Positions 1 through 6,291 of a stretch of 8,474 nucleotides of DNA are shown one piece after another (the stretch's first letter is position 1; the number at the start of each line of letters is the position of its first letter). The stretch is taken from contig CAKZQX010001075.1 of NCBI GenBank assembly GCA_937141995.1, positions 1 to 8,474 on the forward strand, in the 5' to 3' direction. The position numbers and the translations under genes are program-made. Source of the DNA: an uncultured Chloroflexaceae bacterium (GTDB lineage: Bacteria > Chloroflexota > Chloroflexia > Chloroflexales > Chloroflexaceae). Below the pieces are notes generated by a model that saw only the letters and a program-made list of their open reading frames with translations, made no database searches and had not been told where the DNA came from.

Positions 1-2178
1 CCGCAGCCCATTCGCCACCACCAGCAGCGTACCGCCTTCGTGAGCTACGACGCCAAACGGCAGCGAGACGGTACCGCCGATTGCCAGCAGCATCATAATA
101 ATCATCACGGTCCCCGCAAAGATCAGGTTCTGCCGGACGATACGACGGGAATTGCGTGCCAGCCGCAGCATCCCCGGCAGGCGGCTCAGGTCATCGCTCA
201 TCAGCAGCACATCGGCGCTCTCCAGGGCCACATCGGTGCCGGCCGCACCCATCGCCACGCCCAGTGTCGCCGTTGCCAGCGCGGGCGCATCATTGATGCC
301 GTCGCCAATCATCGCCACCGGACCATACTGCGCCTGGATCTCACGGACTGCCTCGACTTTCTGCTCCGGCAGCAGATCGGCGCGCACCTCGTCAACCCCC
401 AGTTGTTGCGCCAGATTCTCGGCGACATAACGGTTATCGCCGGTCAGCAGTACGACCCGCTCAATGCCCGCCGCCTTGAGTTGCGCGACCACATTGATTG
501 ACTCGGCGCGTACGGTGTCGGCGATAGCAATCATGCCCCAGGGCCGCGCATCCCCCAGGATCACCACGGTGCGACCCTGCCGCGCCTGCGCTTCAACTTC
601 CTGCGCCACCTCCGGCGGGAGTGGCTGGAAGAGATCCGGCCGCCCGATGCGTAGCGGCATACCCGCCACCTGCGCCCGCGCGCCTGCGCCGGTCAGTGCC
701 TCAAAGCCCTCGGCCTCCGGCAGAGCGATCCCACGCTCCTCGGCTCCCCGCACAATCGCCCGGGCCAGCGGATGCTCCGAGAAGTGTTCAATTGCGGCGG
801 CGGCGGCAAGCAGGCGCACCTGTGGGGTACTCAAAAGACCAAGCTGATCGTCTGCCGGTGGGGTCAACTCATCCTGCGCCTGCGGCAGATTGTCAGGTAT
901 CGCAGCTTCGTCAATCGGCAGGATCGCCACCACACCGGGACGACCCGTCGTCAGCGTGCCGGTCTTGTCGAAGGCGACAACCCGCACCCGCGTGGCGGCC
1001 TCCAGGCTAGCCCCGCCCTTGAACAACACACCACCGCGTGCCGAGCTTGCCAGCGCCGAGAGCAGCGCCGCCGGGATCGAAATCACCAGCGCGCAGGGCG
1101 AGGCAACCACCATCAGTGTCATCGCCCGATAGAGCGTTTCGCTAACACTCCAGCCCAGGAAGAGCAGTGGAATGATCATCGCCAGCAGCGTAATCCCGAC
1201 GACCGCATAAGCGTAGTATTGACCGATCACCCGGTCGGTAAAGTCCTGGCTCTGTGCCTTCTGCTCACGCGCCTCGCGCACAATGTTCACAATCCGCGCC
1301 AGCGTCGAATCCTGCACCGGCGTTGTCACCTTCACTTCCAACGCACCCTGCCCGTTGAGCGTACCACCAAAGATCCGCGCACCGGGCTGCTTCTCGGCGG
1401 GCACCGACTCACCCGTGATGCTGGCCTCGTCCACTGCCGAGGCACCTTTCAGAATGACACCATCGGTAGGGATTTTTTCACCCGGACGTACAATCACAAC
1501 TTCGTTTACGCCGACCTGCTCGATCGGTACCTCGACCTCGGCGACGGTCCCATTCTGGCGGCGCAACACCCGCGCGGTGGTCGGGGCCATCTCCAGCAGG
1601 GCACGAATGCTGGCATGGGTCCGGCCCATGGCGTAGGTTTCCAGCGTGTTGGAGAGCGCGAAGAGAAACATCAACACCGCCCCCTCACGCGGCTGCCCAA
1701 TCAGCGCGGCACCCAGTGCGGCGATAATCATCAGAAAGTTTACATCAAACTGGCGCGCTTTCAGCGAGTCCCAGGCATCCTGCACACTGTAGAAGCCGCC
1801 GGCAAGGTAGGCCAGCGCATAGAGCATCCAGGGCACCGCCGGCGGCAGAGAGGTCAAATCCTCGATCAGCCAGCCCACAATCAGGCTGACCAATGTTAGA
1901 ACGGTCAGACGGATCATCCATGGCAGCGCCGCCAACTCTTCATCTTCTTCGGTGGTGGCCGGATCGGTTGGGACAACCGCAGGCTGCGCGTGCAGAGTTG
2001 CGCCCTGACTGCGTGCCAGCGTCTCAAGCGCACGCATATCGACCTGATCCGGAGCATAGCTCAGGTTCAAGCGCTGCTGCTTCGCGTCATAACTGGCGGT
2101 AATCACACCGGGTTGGGCACGTACCTGGGTGAGTAATTGCTTCGTATTCATCGTAGGTCGGGCTATATGAGTTGTCAT
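1..2178 (-). CDS. P1B-4-type heavy-metal efflux ATPase (SPC/HEGGT class), 3' end cut by window
   Basis: A P-type ATPase that uses ATP to push a transition metal out across the cytoplasmic membrane. The 726 visible codons are open to the left edge. Seen in order: an N-terminal region (about residues 10-60) that looks like an HMA fold but lacks the CxxC metal motif; TM pairs near 88-129 and 147-184; the actuator TGES at 255-258; the membrane metal motif SPC at 360-362; the phosphorylation site DKTGT with D404; the nucleotide-binding HP in SEHP at 469-470; GDGIND at 625-630; and HEGGT at 713-717 in the last TM. SPC plus HEGGT is the known signature of subgroup P1B-4 (CoaT, CtpD, Nia, PfeT, FrvA), which exports Co(II) or Fe(II), rather than CPC Zn/Cd/Cu pumps. 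Only a handful of residues should be missing. The ATG at 2178 is chosen because AAAGGA lies about 8 nt upstream; a second in-frame ATG at 2151 lacks this. A Per/Fur-like operator lies 76 bp upstream, below the regulator gene. Fe(II) as substrate is inferred from this context. Confidence 0.93.
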   Translation of the reverse strand, partial: MTTHIARPTMNTKQLLTQVRAQPGVITASYDAKQQRLNLSYAPDQVDMRALETLARSQGATLHAQPAVVPTDPATTEEDEELAALPWMIRLTVLTLVSLIVGWLIEDLTSLPPAVPWMLYALAYLAGGFYSVQDAWDSLKARQFDVNFLMIIAALGAALIGQPREGAVLMFLFALSNTLETYAMGRTHASIRALLEMAPTTARVLRRQNGTVAEVEVPIEQVGVNEVVIVRPGEKIPTDGVILKGASAVDEASITGESVPAEKQPGARIFGGTLNGQGALEVKVTTPVQDSTLARIVNIVREAREQKAQSQDFTDRVIGQYYAYAVVGITLLAMIIPLLFLGWSVSETLYRAMTLMVVASPCALVISIPAALLSALASSARGGVLFKGGASLEAATRVRVVAFDKTGTLTTGRPGVVAILPIDEAAIPDNLPQAQDELTPPADDQLGLLSTPQVRLLAAAAAIEHFSEHPLARAIVRGAEERGIALPEAEGFEALTGAGARAQVAGMPLRIGRPDLFQPLPPEVAQEVEAQARQGRTVVILGDARPWGMIAIADTVRAESINVVAQLKAAGIERVVLLTGDNRYVAENLAQQLGVDEVRADLLPEQKVEAVREIQAQYGPVAMIGDGINDAPALATATLGVAMGAAGTDVALESADVLLMSDDLSRLPGMLRLARNSRRIVRQNLIFAGTVMIIMMLLAIGGTVSLPFGVVAHEGGTLLVVANGLR

Positions 2179-2254
2179 GTAGTTGTTCCTTTCTGCTTGA
2201 GCAGATCCTTATTTCGTTCGTTCAGCCTTGTGTATCCCTGTAAGGAGTATCTAT

Positions 2255-2269
2255 TAAGAATGATTCTAA
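2255..2269 (-). promoter_or_regulatory. Per/Fur-type operator upstream of the ATPase
   Basis: TAAGAATGATTCTAA is a 7-1-7 palindrome centred on G2262 with one mismatched pair. It fits the Per/Fur-box pattern TTAnAATnATTnTAA and matches the site upstream of the regulator gene at 13 of 15 positions. It lies just downstream of the regulator's terminator and 76 bp before the ATPase start, where a repressor could block transcription. I could not pick a convincing -35/-10 pair for this promoter. Binding by the neighbouring regulator is inferred. Confidence 0.72.
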
Positions 2270-2278
2270 ACACTGCCT

Positions 2279-2303
2279 AAAAAAATTTGGGGGCTTCCCC
2301 AAA
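2279..2303 (-). terminator. Intrinsic terminator of the Fur/PerR-like gene
   Basis: Read on the minus strand this is a perfect 7-bp stem (TTTGGGG / CCCCAAA) with a 4-nt AAGC loop followed by seven T. It lies about 44 nt after the regulator's stop codon. There is no T tract on the plus strand, so it acts in one direction. It separates the regulator from the ATPase, which explains why the ATPase has its own operator and presumably its own promoter. Confidence 0.88.
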
Positions 2304-2308
2304 CCTGC

Positions 2309-2343
2309 GGCGGTACGGCAGATAGATGTTCCGCCATACCGCC
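2309..2343 (-). repeat. Hairpin just after the regulator stop codon
   Basis: The 11-nt arms GGCGGTACGGC (2309-2319) and GCCATACCGCC (2333-2343) are inverted with one mismatch, which becomes a G-U pair in minus-strand RNA; the loop is 13 nt. It starts 3 nt after the regulator's stop codon and precedes the intrinsic terminator. It could protect the 3' end of the mRNA or aid termination. No T tract follows this stem itself. Confidence 0.55.
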
Positions 2344-2346
2344 CGG

Positions 2347-2925
2347 TTACTCTTCATGCTGGCGTCGCCGCCGCCGCCGGCGCGGCCCATGCGTATGCTC
2401 TACCGGATGATGATGACTCATGCGGGCATGCATATGCGGGCAATCAGCGATACTCCCGCTATCGACGCAGAGACCATCACAATGCACCTGGCACTCCGGG
2501 CAGACGCCATACAGCACCAGGGCAAAGGGTCGGCAGAGCCGATGCCCGGAGCTTTGTTGCACCTCGCCCAGCAGGGTGTCAACGGTTTCGTTATGAACAT
2601 CGGTGATCCGCCCACAGCGGGGACAGACCATATTGATGTGGGGCGTCAGATCCAGGTCATAGTGAGTATGTTCATCGTTGGCAATCTCCAGCTTGTGGAT
2701 CAGGCCCAACTCGGTGAGCGTATCAATGGTATTATAGACCGTTGCCTGGCTGATCATTGGAAAGGTGCCGCGCACCCGCTCAAATACCTCGGCCACGGTC
2801 GGATGTTCGCCATGCTCAACCAACGCCTGGCAGACGGCATAGCGCTGGGGTGTAGAGCGCTTCCCGGCGGCCTCAAGCTGGTTTAACAGGTATGTGATCT
2901 TTGTCTGATCTGGTTGTTCCATCAT
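2347..2925 (-). CDS. Fur-superfamily metal-dependent repressor, PerR-like, with Cys/His/Arg-rich tail
   Basis: A 192-residue DNA-binding metalloregulator. Residues 10-85 form the winged-helix DNA-binding part (TPQR at 25-28, SQATVYNTIDTL at 59-70). Residues 86-145 form the dimerisation part with the structural Zn(Cys)4 site CPRC (101-104) and CPEC (142-145). Aligned by eye to Bacillus PerR, the regulatory-metal ligands are H41, D90, H96 and D109, with N98 where PerR has a second His. Asp at the last position favours PerR over Fur, in which Glu is usual. After residue 147 there is an unusual tail of about 45 residues holding C149, C153, C162, H164, H166, HHH 171-173, H177, H179 and seven consecutive Arg (182-188). 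Most family members end soon after the second CxxC. The start is ATG 2925 or the adjacent ATG 2922; the ribosome site is weak (AAAG). A Per/Fur-like box sits 6 bp upstream, pointing to autoregulation. The target is probably the downstream ATPase. Peroxide versus iron sensing cannot be settled from sequence. Confidence 0.9.
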   Translation of the reverse strand: MMEQPDQTKITYLLNQLEAAGKRSTPQRYAVCQALVEHGEHPTVAEVFERVRGTFPMISQATVYNTIDTLTELGLIHKLEIANDEHTHYDLDLTPHINMVCPRCGRITDVHNETVDTLLGEVQQSSGHRLCRPFALVLYGVCPECQVHCDGLCVDSGSIADCPHMHARMSHHHPVEHTHGPRRRRRRRQHEE

Positions 2926-2931
2926 AAATCT

Positions 2932-2946
2932 TTAGAATGATTCTAT
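2932..2946 (-). promoter_or_regulatory. Per/Fur-type operator of the regulator gene (autoregulatory)
   Basis: TTAGAATGATTCTAT is a 7-1-7 palindrome centred on G2939 with one mismatched outer pair. It shares the core AGAATGATTCTA with the ATPase operator. It falls between the predicted transcription start (about 2950) and the start codon at 2925, so a bound dimer would cover the start of the transcript. Autoregulation is inferred. Confidence 0.75.
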
Positions 2947-2956
2947 GTTTATCATA

Positions 2957-2985
2957 ATAGTAGCATCACCGGCAGCAGTTGTCAA
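2957..2985 (-). promoter_or_regulatory. Sigma-70-type promoter of the Fur/PerR-like gene
   Basis: On the minus strand a perfect -35 TTGACA (2980-2985) is followed after 17 bp by -10 TACTAT (2957-2962). The transcript would start near 2950, giving a leader of about 25 nt that includes the operator. The -35 box lies within the decayed UvsE-like sequence read on the other strand. Confidence 0.72.
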
Positions 2986-3171
2986 GCTTGATTATCGCTC
3001 ACAACCGGCGGGAAACGCACCGGCACACATGCCGATACCATCCATCTTGAGCATTTTCGCGCATTCCTGAAGGAGGTACACAGCCTGGATCTCGACATTA
3101 TACTGGGAATTAAGGCTAAAGAAAAAAGCACCTTAAAAGCGGTTATACTTACCAAAAACTACTACGGGTGA
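2975..3171 (+). pseudogene. Decayed 3' fragment of a UV-damage endonuclease (UvsE/UVDE-like) gene
   Basis: With no start codon, translation from about 2978 reads VVKLDYRSQPA; after a one-base frame change near 3010 it continues GKRTGTHADTIHLEHFRAF (3013-3069), then LKEVHSLDLDIILGIKAKEK (3067-3126), and stops at TGA 3169-3171. The order K-x-D-x-x-SQ-P, G-x-HA, FL-x-x-V, D-x-D-I-x-L-x-x-K-x-KE matches the last part of the UvsE/UVDE TIM-barrel family (recalled pattern: KVH..SQDP..RPGAHA...DVMVEAKGKE). That family nicks DNA 5' of UV photoproducts. The expected Glu of VEAK, which I recall as a metal ligand, is Gly here. The frameshift, absence of a start, loss of roughly the first 200 residues and the altered end all indicate a relic. 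Its left end overlaps the regulator promoter. It could also come from another TIM-barrel endonuclease-like protein. Confidence 0.6.
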
Positions 3172-3324
3172 TACACGCCATATTCTTCGTTTTATTCCCC
3201 GGCATCTACCCGGCACAATCCCAATTCCCCGCTTGATCTGCGACTATCTGATACTAGCATACTATTGCTTTTCTCTTCGTCACAATTCTGAGAATTTATG
3301 TGCGTCTGTATTTATACCCGGGGC

Positions 3325-3345
3325 TTTATATTTGATAGATATAAA
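3325..3345. repeat. AT-rich inverted repeat upstream of PAS-STAS promoter
   Basis: The arms TTTATAT (3325-3331) and ATATAAA (3339-3345) flank a 7-bp spacer. It lies 27 bp upstream of the -35 box of the PAS-STAS gene, a reasonable place for an activator site. The sequence is low in complexity, so a chance match is possible. Confidence 0.3.
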
Positions 3346-3372
3346 TTCACCTGACTGATCTGTAAAAAATAC

Positions 3373-3402
3373 GTGACAAAACTTGCACTATCCGCTTATA
3401 AT
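3373..3402 (+). promoter_or_regulatory. Sigma-70-type promoter of the PAS-STAS gene
   Basis: -35 GTGACA (3373-3378, five of six consensus bases) and a perfect -10 TATAAT (3397-3402) are separated by 18 bp. Transcription would start near 3409, leaving a leader of about 66 nt that ends with ribosome site AAGGAG (3463-3468), 6 nt before the ATG at 3475. Confidence 0.7.
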
Positions 3403-3474
3403 GAGATCATGTCATGTTGCCGTAGGAGCACACGGGTTTTATTTCAATGGAGTTAACGGACGAAGGAGACAGCA

Positions 3475-4719
3475 ATGACAACCAGTGATCAGTCGATTGA
3501 GGCATTACAGCAAGAGAACCAGCGGTTGCGTGAGCAAGTGGCAGCACTCACTAGCGAACGCAACCGACAAAACCAACCCTCGCAAGATACGCCAGAACGC
3601 TATAACTTGCTCTTCCAGAACATGGCGGAAGGTACAGTATTCCATGAAGTCGTGTATGATACCGAAGGCCAGGCGTGTAACTATCGTATCCTGGATGTCA
3701 ATCCGGCGTTCGAGCGCATGCTCCAGATCCCACGAGCGGCAATCCTTGGCAAGGTTGCAACGGAGGCATACGGTACCGAGTCGGCTCCATTCCTTGATAT
3801 CTATGCCGGAGTAGCGCACACCGGGACTCCTGAACAGTTCCAGACGAGATTTGGAGCCCAGGTGTTTGATATTCGCGTCACCAGTCCACGCCGTGGTGAG
3901 TTTGTGACGATGTTTTTCGACATCACCGGGGAAAAAATTACCGAGGGCGAACTGCTCCGTTTCCGTGATATTCTGAATACTACCCCGGAATTGCTGGCAA
4001 CCGCCCCCGCCGACACTGGTGCGCTGGATTATGCCAATCCGGCGTTGTGCCGCATGCTGGGCTACACTGCTGATGAAATCATTGGTATGCCCGTTCCGGC
4101 CGTCTTCGCAGAACCACCGGAGCAAGTAAATGGACACTTTCGGCGATGCATTGAATCGGGCACCTCGCAGGGCGAGCTACACTGTAAGCGTAAAGACGGA
4201 TCGACCTTCCCAATCTATTTCAGCGCGCATACGCTGTTCCGGGGTGAAGGAGTACCGCCACTGGTGGCATCATTCTTTCGTGACCTGACTGCACAGAAGC
4301 AGGGCGAGGAAGAACGTATCAGGCTCACGCAACAGGTTATTGATATTCAGCGCGACGCGCTGCGCGAGTTGTCGACACCGCTCATCCCAATTACAGACGA
4401 CGTGGTTATTATGCCGCTGATTGGCACAATTGATAGCGGGCGGGCCCAGATGGTAATGGAGGGCTTGCTGACAGGTGTGGCGCAGCACCAGGCCGAACTG
4501 GTCATTCTAGACATTACAGGTGTGCAGGTGGTAGATACCCAGGTCGCCAAAGCGCTGGTGCAGGTTGCGCAGGCAGTAAAACTCCTGGGGGCGCAGGTCA
4601 TGCTGACCGGCATTCAGCCGCAGATTGCTCAGACGCTGGTGCATCTGGGGGTTGAACTGGACGGTATCATTACGCATGGCAGCTTGCAGGCAGGCATTGC
4701 CGCAGCGCTTCATGTGTAA
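3475..4719 (+). CDS. RsbR-like PAS-PAS-STAS signalling protein
   Basis: A 414-residue soluble protein of the RsbR type, which in Bacillus forms the stressosome and relays stress signals through phosphorylation of its STAS domain. Seen: a short N-terminal coiled coil (about 7-30); a first PAS domain (about 42-155, with DVNPAFERML at 74-83 and DITGEK at 149-154); a second PAS domain (about 160-275, with YANPALCRMLGY at 186-197 and FFRDLTAQK at 267-275); a linker helix (276-298); and a STAS domain (about 300-412). The STAS core ILDITGVQVVDT spans residues 344-355, with T348 and T355 candidate phosphoacceptors by analogy with RsbR. No SpoIIE-type phosphatase, RsbT-like kinase or sigma factor is visible nearby. 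The start has a strong ribosome site and a good promoter. It is convergent with a sensor kinase whose stop lies 2 bp away, so the transcripts probably overlap at their 3' ends. The ligand of the PAS domains is unknown. Confidence 0.9.
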   Translation: MTTSDQSIEALQQENQRLREQVAALTSERNRQNQPSQDTPERYNLLFQNMAEGTVFHEVVYDTEGQACNYRILDVNPAFERMLQIPRAAILGKVATEAYGTESAPFLDIYAGVAHTGTPEQFQTRFGAQVFDIRVTSPRRGEFVTMFFDITGEKITEGELLRFRDILNTTPELLATAPADTGALDYANPALCRMLGYTADEIIGMPVPAVFAEPPEQVNGHFRRCIESGTSQGELHCKRKDGSTFPIYFSAHTLFRGEGVPPLVASFFRDLTAQKQGEEERIRLTQQVIDIQRDALRELSTPLIPITDDVVIMPLIGTIDSGRAQMVMEGLLTGVAQHQAELVILDITGVQVVDTQVAKALVQVAQAVKLLGAQVMLTGIQPQIAQTLVHLGVELDGIITHGSLQAGIAAALHV

Positions 4720-4721
4720 CC

Positions 4722-5252
4722 CTACTGTTCTACCTGTGAGGAGGTAACATGTGCCGGGATGCGTACGGTAAAAGTTGCACCGCGTCCCGGCTCCCCCATT
4801 CCCGTAATGTCGCCGCCCATCAGTCGGCAGAGCCGCCGGCTCAGCGCCAGTCCGAGTCCGGCCCCGCCATACTGATGCGTATGCGCTGCATCTCCTTGCT
4901 GAAATGCAACAAATAACCGCTCCACCTGCTCCGGGTCAAGGCCAATACCAGTATCGCATACCTGAAACACGACAAATGCCGGGTCGTCCTGTACGTCATG
5001 GCCGGTTGCGTCGGTTACTGCCGGCTCCATCCAGACTCGCAGGGTAATCGTTCCCTGTTCGGTAAACTTGGCGGCGTTATTGATCAGATTGAGTAAGATC
5101 TGCTGGAGCCGGGTGCGGTCGGCATACATCAGTGTTACTGTGTCGGCGATCTGCACATGCAGCGTGTTCCGGTTGGGTGTAAGCAGTGGCCGGCTGGTCG
5201 TGACAAGTTCCTCGATCAGGTTGCGAATGGGGAAGGTTTCCAAGTGCAGCAT
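4722..5252 (-). CDS. Sensor histidine kinase, C-terminal HATPase_c part (downstream of in-frame stop)
   Basis: This is the catalytic ATP-binding half of a histidine kinase. From the ATG at 5252 it gives 176 residues with the N box NLINNAAKF (55-63), G1 box DTGIG (100-104), F box near 114-121 and G2 box GGAGLGLAL (129-137), all intact. It begins with LHLETFPIRNLIEEL, which normally follows directly on the DHp helices of the same protein. The upstream part lies in the same frame, separated by one TAA (5265-5267) and four sense codons (P G R I). The ATG at 5252 is 12 nt after that stop and has only a weak ribosome-site candidate (GGACGGA), so separate translation would rely on reinitiation or readthrough. 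Motif conservation argues that the inactivation, if real, is recent. The gene ends 2 bp from the convergent PAS-STAS gene, with no terminator seen between them. Confidence 0.82.
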   Translation of the reverse strand: MLHLETFPIRNLIEELVTTSRPLLTPNRNTLHVQIADTVTLMYADRTRLQQILLNLINNAAKFTEQGTITLRVWMEPAVTDATGHDVQDDPAFVVFQVCDTGIGLDPEQVERLFVAFQQGDAAHTHQYGGAGLGLALSRRLCRLMGGDITGMGEPGRGATFTVRIPAHVTSSQVEQ

Positions 5253-5264
5253 GATCCGTCCGGG

Positions 5265-6149
5265 TTAAATCTTCGAAAGATCAAGGACATCGTCAATCAG
5301 GGCGAGGAGATGCATACCGGCCTGACGGATCTGTTGCACATCGCTGACCAACTGCGGATTGTCCCGGATCTGAAGCTGCAACAGGTCGTTGTAGCCGAGA
5401 ATAGCTGTGAGCGGCGTGCGCATCTCGTGGCTCATATTTGCCAGAAAGGCGCTCTTGGCGCGACTGGCCGCCTCGGCCGCTTGGCGGTTCTGCTCGGCAA
5501 CACGGGTTGCGTCAACCAATTCAGCCTTCTGGCGCTCATCCTGCAAATGCAGCCGGGCCAGGCGCGCGATCAGGTGCGAGCGGGTCAGGAACAATACTGT
5601 TGCTACCAGAACTGACTCCACCTGCCAGACGATATAGTGAACGGTATCCTCCTGGGGCGGCAGCCCCGTGATCACCAGCCACCATCCGGTTAGCGACATA
5701 GCACTGAGGCCGATAAACCAGCGCCGGCGCAGAAAGTAAGCGCCGATTCCGATGAGCAAGATCGAAATATTGGAGGTCAGTTTTATATCTTCTGCAAGGG
5801 CAAGATGGGCCAGGCTATTTACTAATACCACCAGAACCATACTCGCGCCGACCCAGTTACCCCAGCGCGGCGCGATGGGCCGGCGGCGCAGGAAGAGATG
5901 CAGGCTCAATAATCCCAGGGACGAACCGAGGGCAATGACAATCATCGGTGCGCGTACCGGGTATTGCTGCAACAGGGCATGCATGCCGGTCAGTAGCGCA
6001 TAGAGCAGGCCCAGGCCCAGCGACATTGGGCGCGCATTGGTTGTTACTGCTGCATCCAGTGCGGCACGAATCTGCCTGACATCGCTGGTTCTATCCGGGT
6101 TGACAAGATAGGTTGCAAGGTGTGAATCTTCCCCGGATGGGTTGTTCAT
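5265..6149 (-). CDS. Sensor histidine kinase, membrane sensor and DHp part, ended by an in-frame stop
   Basis: From the ATG at 6149 this gives 294 residues. A soluble N-terminus (about 40 residues) is followed by about six hydrophobic segments (near 42-62, 67-87, 99-118, 125-140, 144-162, 174-192), a helical linker (about 193-233), and the DHp domain with the H box [13 protein letters not shown], in which H241 is the phosphoacceptor. The frame ends at [11 protein letters not shown] followed by TAA, where typical kinases continue SKIE-x-G-x-x-x-LHLE. The next codons read PGRIMLHLE in the same frame, so a single G-to-T change (GAA to TAA) would explain the stop. The ATG at 6149 has AAGGAT 6-7 nt upstream; a longer GTG start at 6185 has no such site. 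No receiver domain or response-regulator gene is nearby. A 13-bp inverted repeat lies just before the ribosome site. The stimulus is unknown. Confidence 0.82.
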   Translation of the reverse strand: MNNPSGEDSHLATYLVNPDRTSDVRQIRAALDAAVTTNARPMSLGLGLLYALLTGMHALLQQYPVRAPMIVIALGSSLGLLSLHLFLRRRPIAPRWGNWVGASMVLVVLVNSLAHLALAEDIKLTSNISILLIGIGAYFLRRRWFIGLSAMSLTGWWLVITGLPPQEDTVHYIVWQVESVLVATVLFLTRSHLIARLARLHLQDERQKAELVDATRVAEQNRQAAEAASRAKSAFLANMSHEMRTPLTAILGYNDLLQLQIRDNPQLVSDVQQIRQAGMHLLALIDDVLDLSKI

Positions 6150-6165
6150 AGTGCTATCCTTCGAT

Positions 6166-6204
6166 CCTGGAACACACCACCCCACGCTGATGGTGTATTC
6201 CAGG
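6166..6204. repeat. 13-bp inverted repeat in the kinase 5' leader
   Basis: CCTGGAACACACC (6166-6178) and GGTGTATTCCAGG (6192-6204) are inverted at 12 of 13 positions with a 13-bp spacer; the mismatch is a G-U pair in minus-strand RNA. It ends 4 bp before the kinase ribosome site AAGGAT. It could be an operator for a dimeric regulator or an RNA hairpin affecting translation. Confidence 0.6.
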
Positions 6205-6291
6205 TTATGGTATTATGGACATTCCGGGAGCATCGATCATGAACGATAATTTTCACAAAATAACCGCATGCTACGGTAGATTGTATCATTT

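Larger units (their letters stand above)
2926..3474. other. Intergenic region between regulator and PAS-STAS gene
   Basis: This 549-bp stretch has no intact gene. From left to right it holds the regulator's operator and promoter (2932-2985), a decayed endonuclease fragment (2975-3171), about 150 bp (3172-3324) of AT-richer sequence in which I see nothing definite, a small AT-rich inverted repeat (3325-3345), and the promoter and ribosome site of the PAS-STAS gene (3373-3468). Confidence 0.7.

Noticed and set aside
772..1899. Long plus-strand open frame (375 codons) and smaller ones at 40-501 and 464-847
   Set aside because: They lie antisense to the P1B-4 ATPase, whose motifs are all intact; the translations are low-complexity and resemble no family.
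3070..3076. Strong ribosome-site-like AAGGAGG
   Set aside because: No start codon follows at a suitable distance with an open frame. The bases encode L-K-E-V of the decayed UvsE-like fragment.
3505..4137. Minus-strand open frame of 210 codons opposite the PAS-STAS gene
   Set aside because: It is antisense to a gene with clear PAS and STAS motifs and its own promoter and ribosome site; no family resemblance.
4754..4790. Inverted repeat CCGGGATGCG / CGCGTCCCGG near the end of the kinase gene
   Set aside because: It lies within the coding sequence of the conserved kinase C-terminus, with no T tract, so chance in GC-rich coding sequence is likely.
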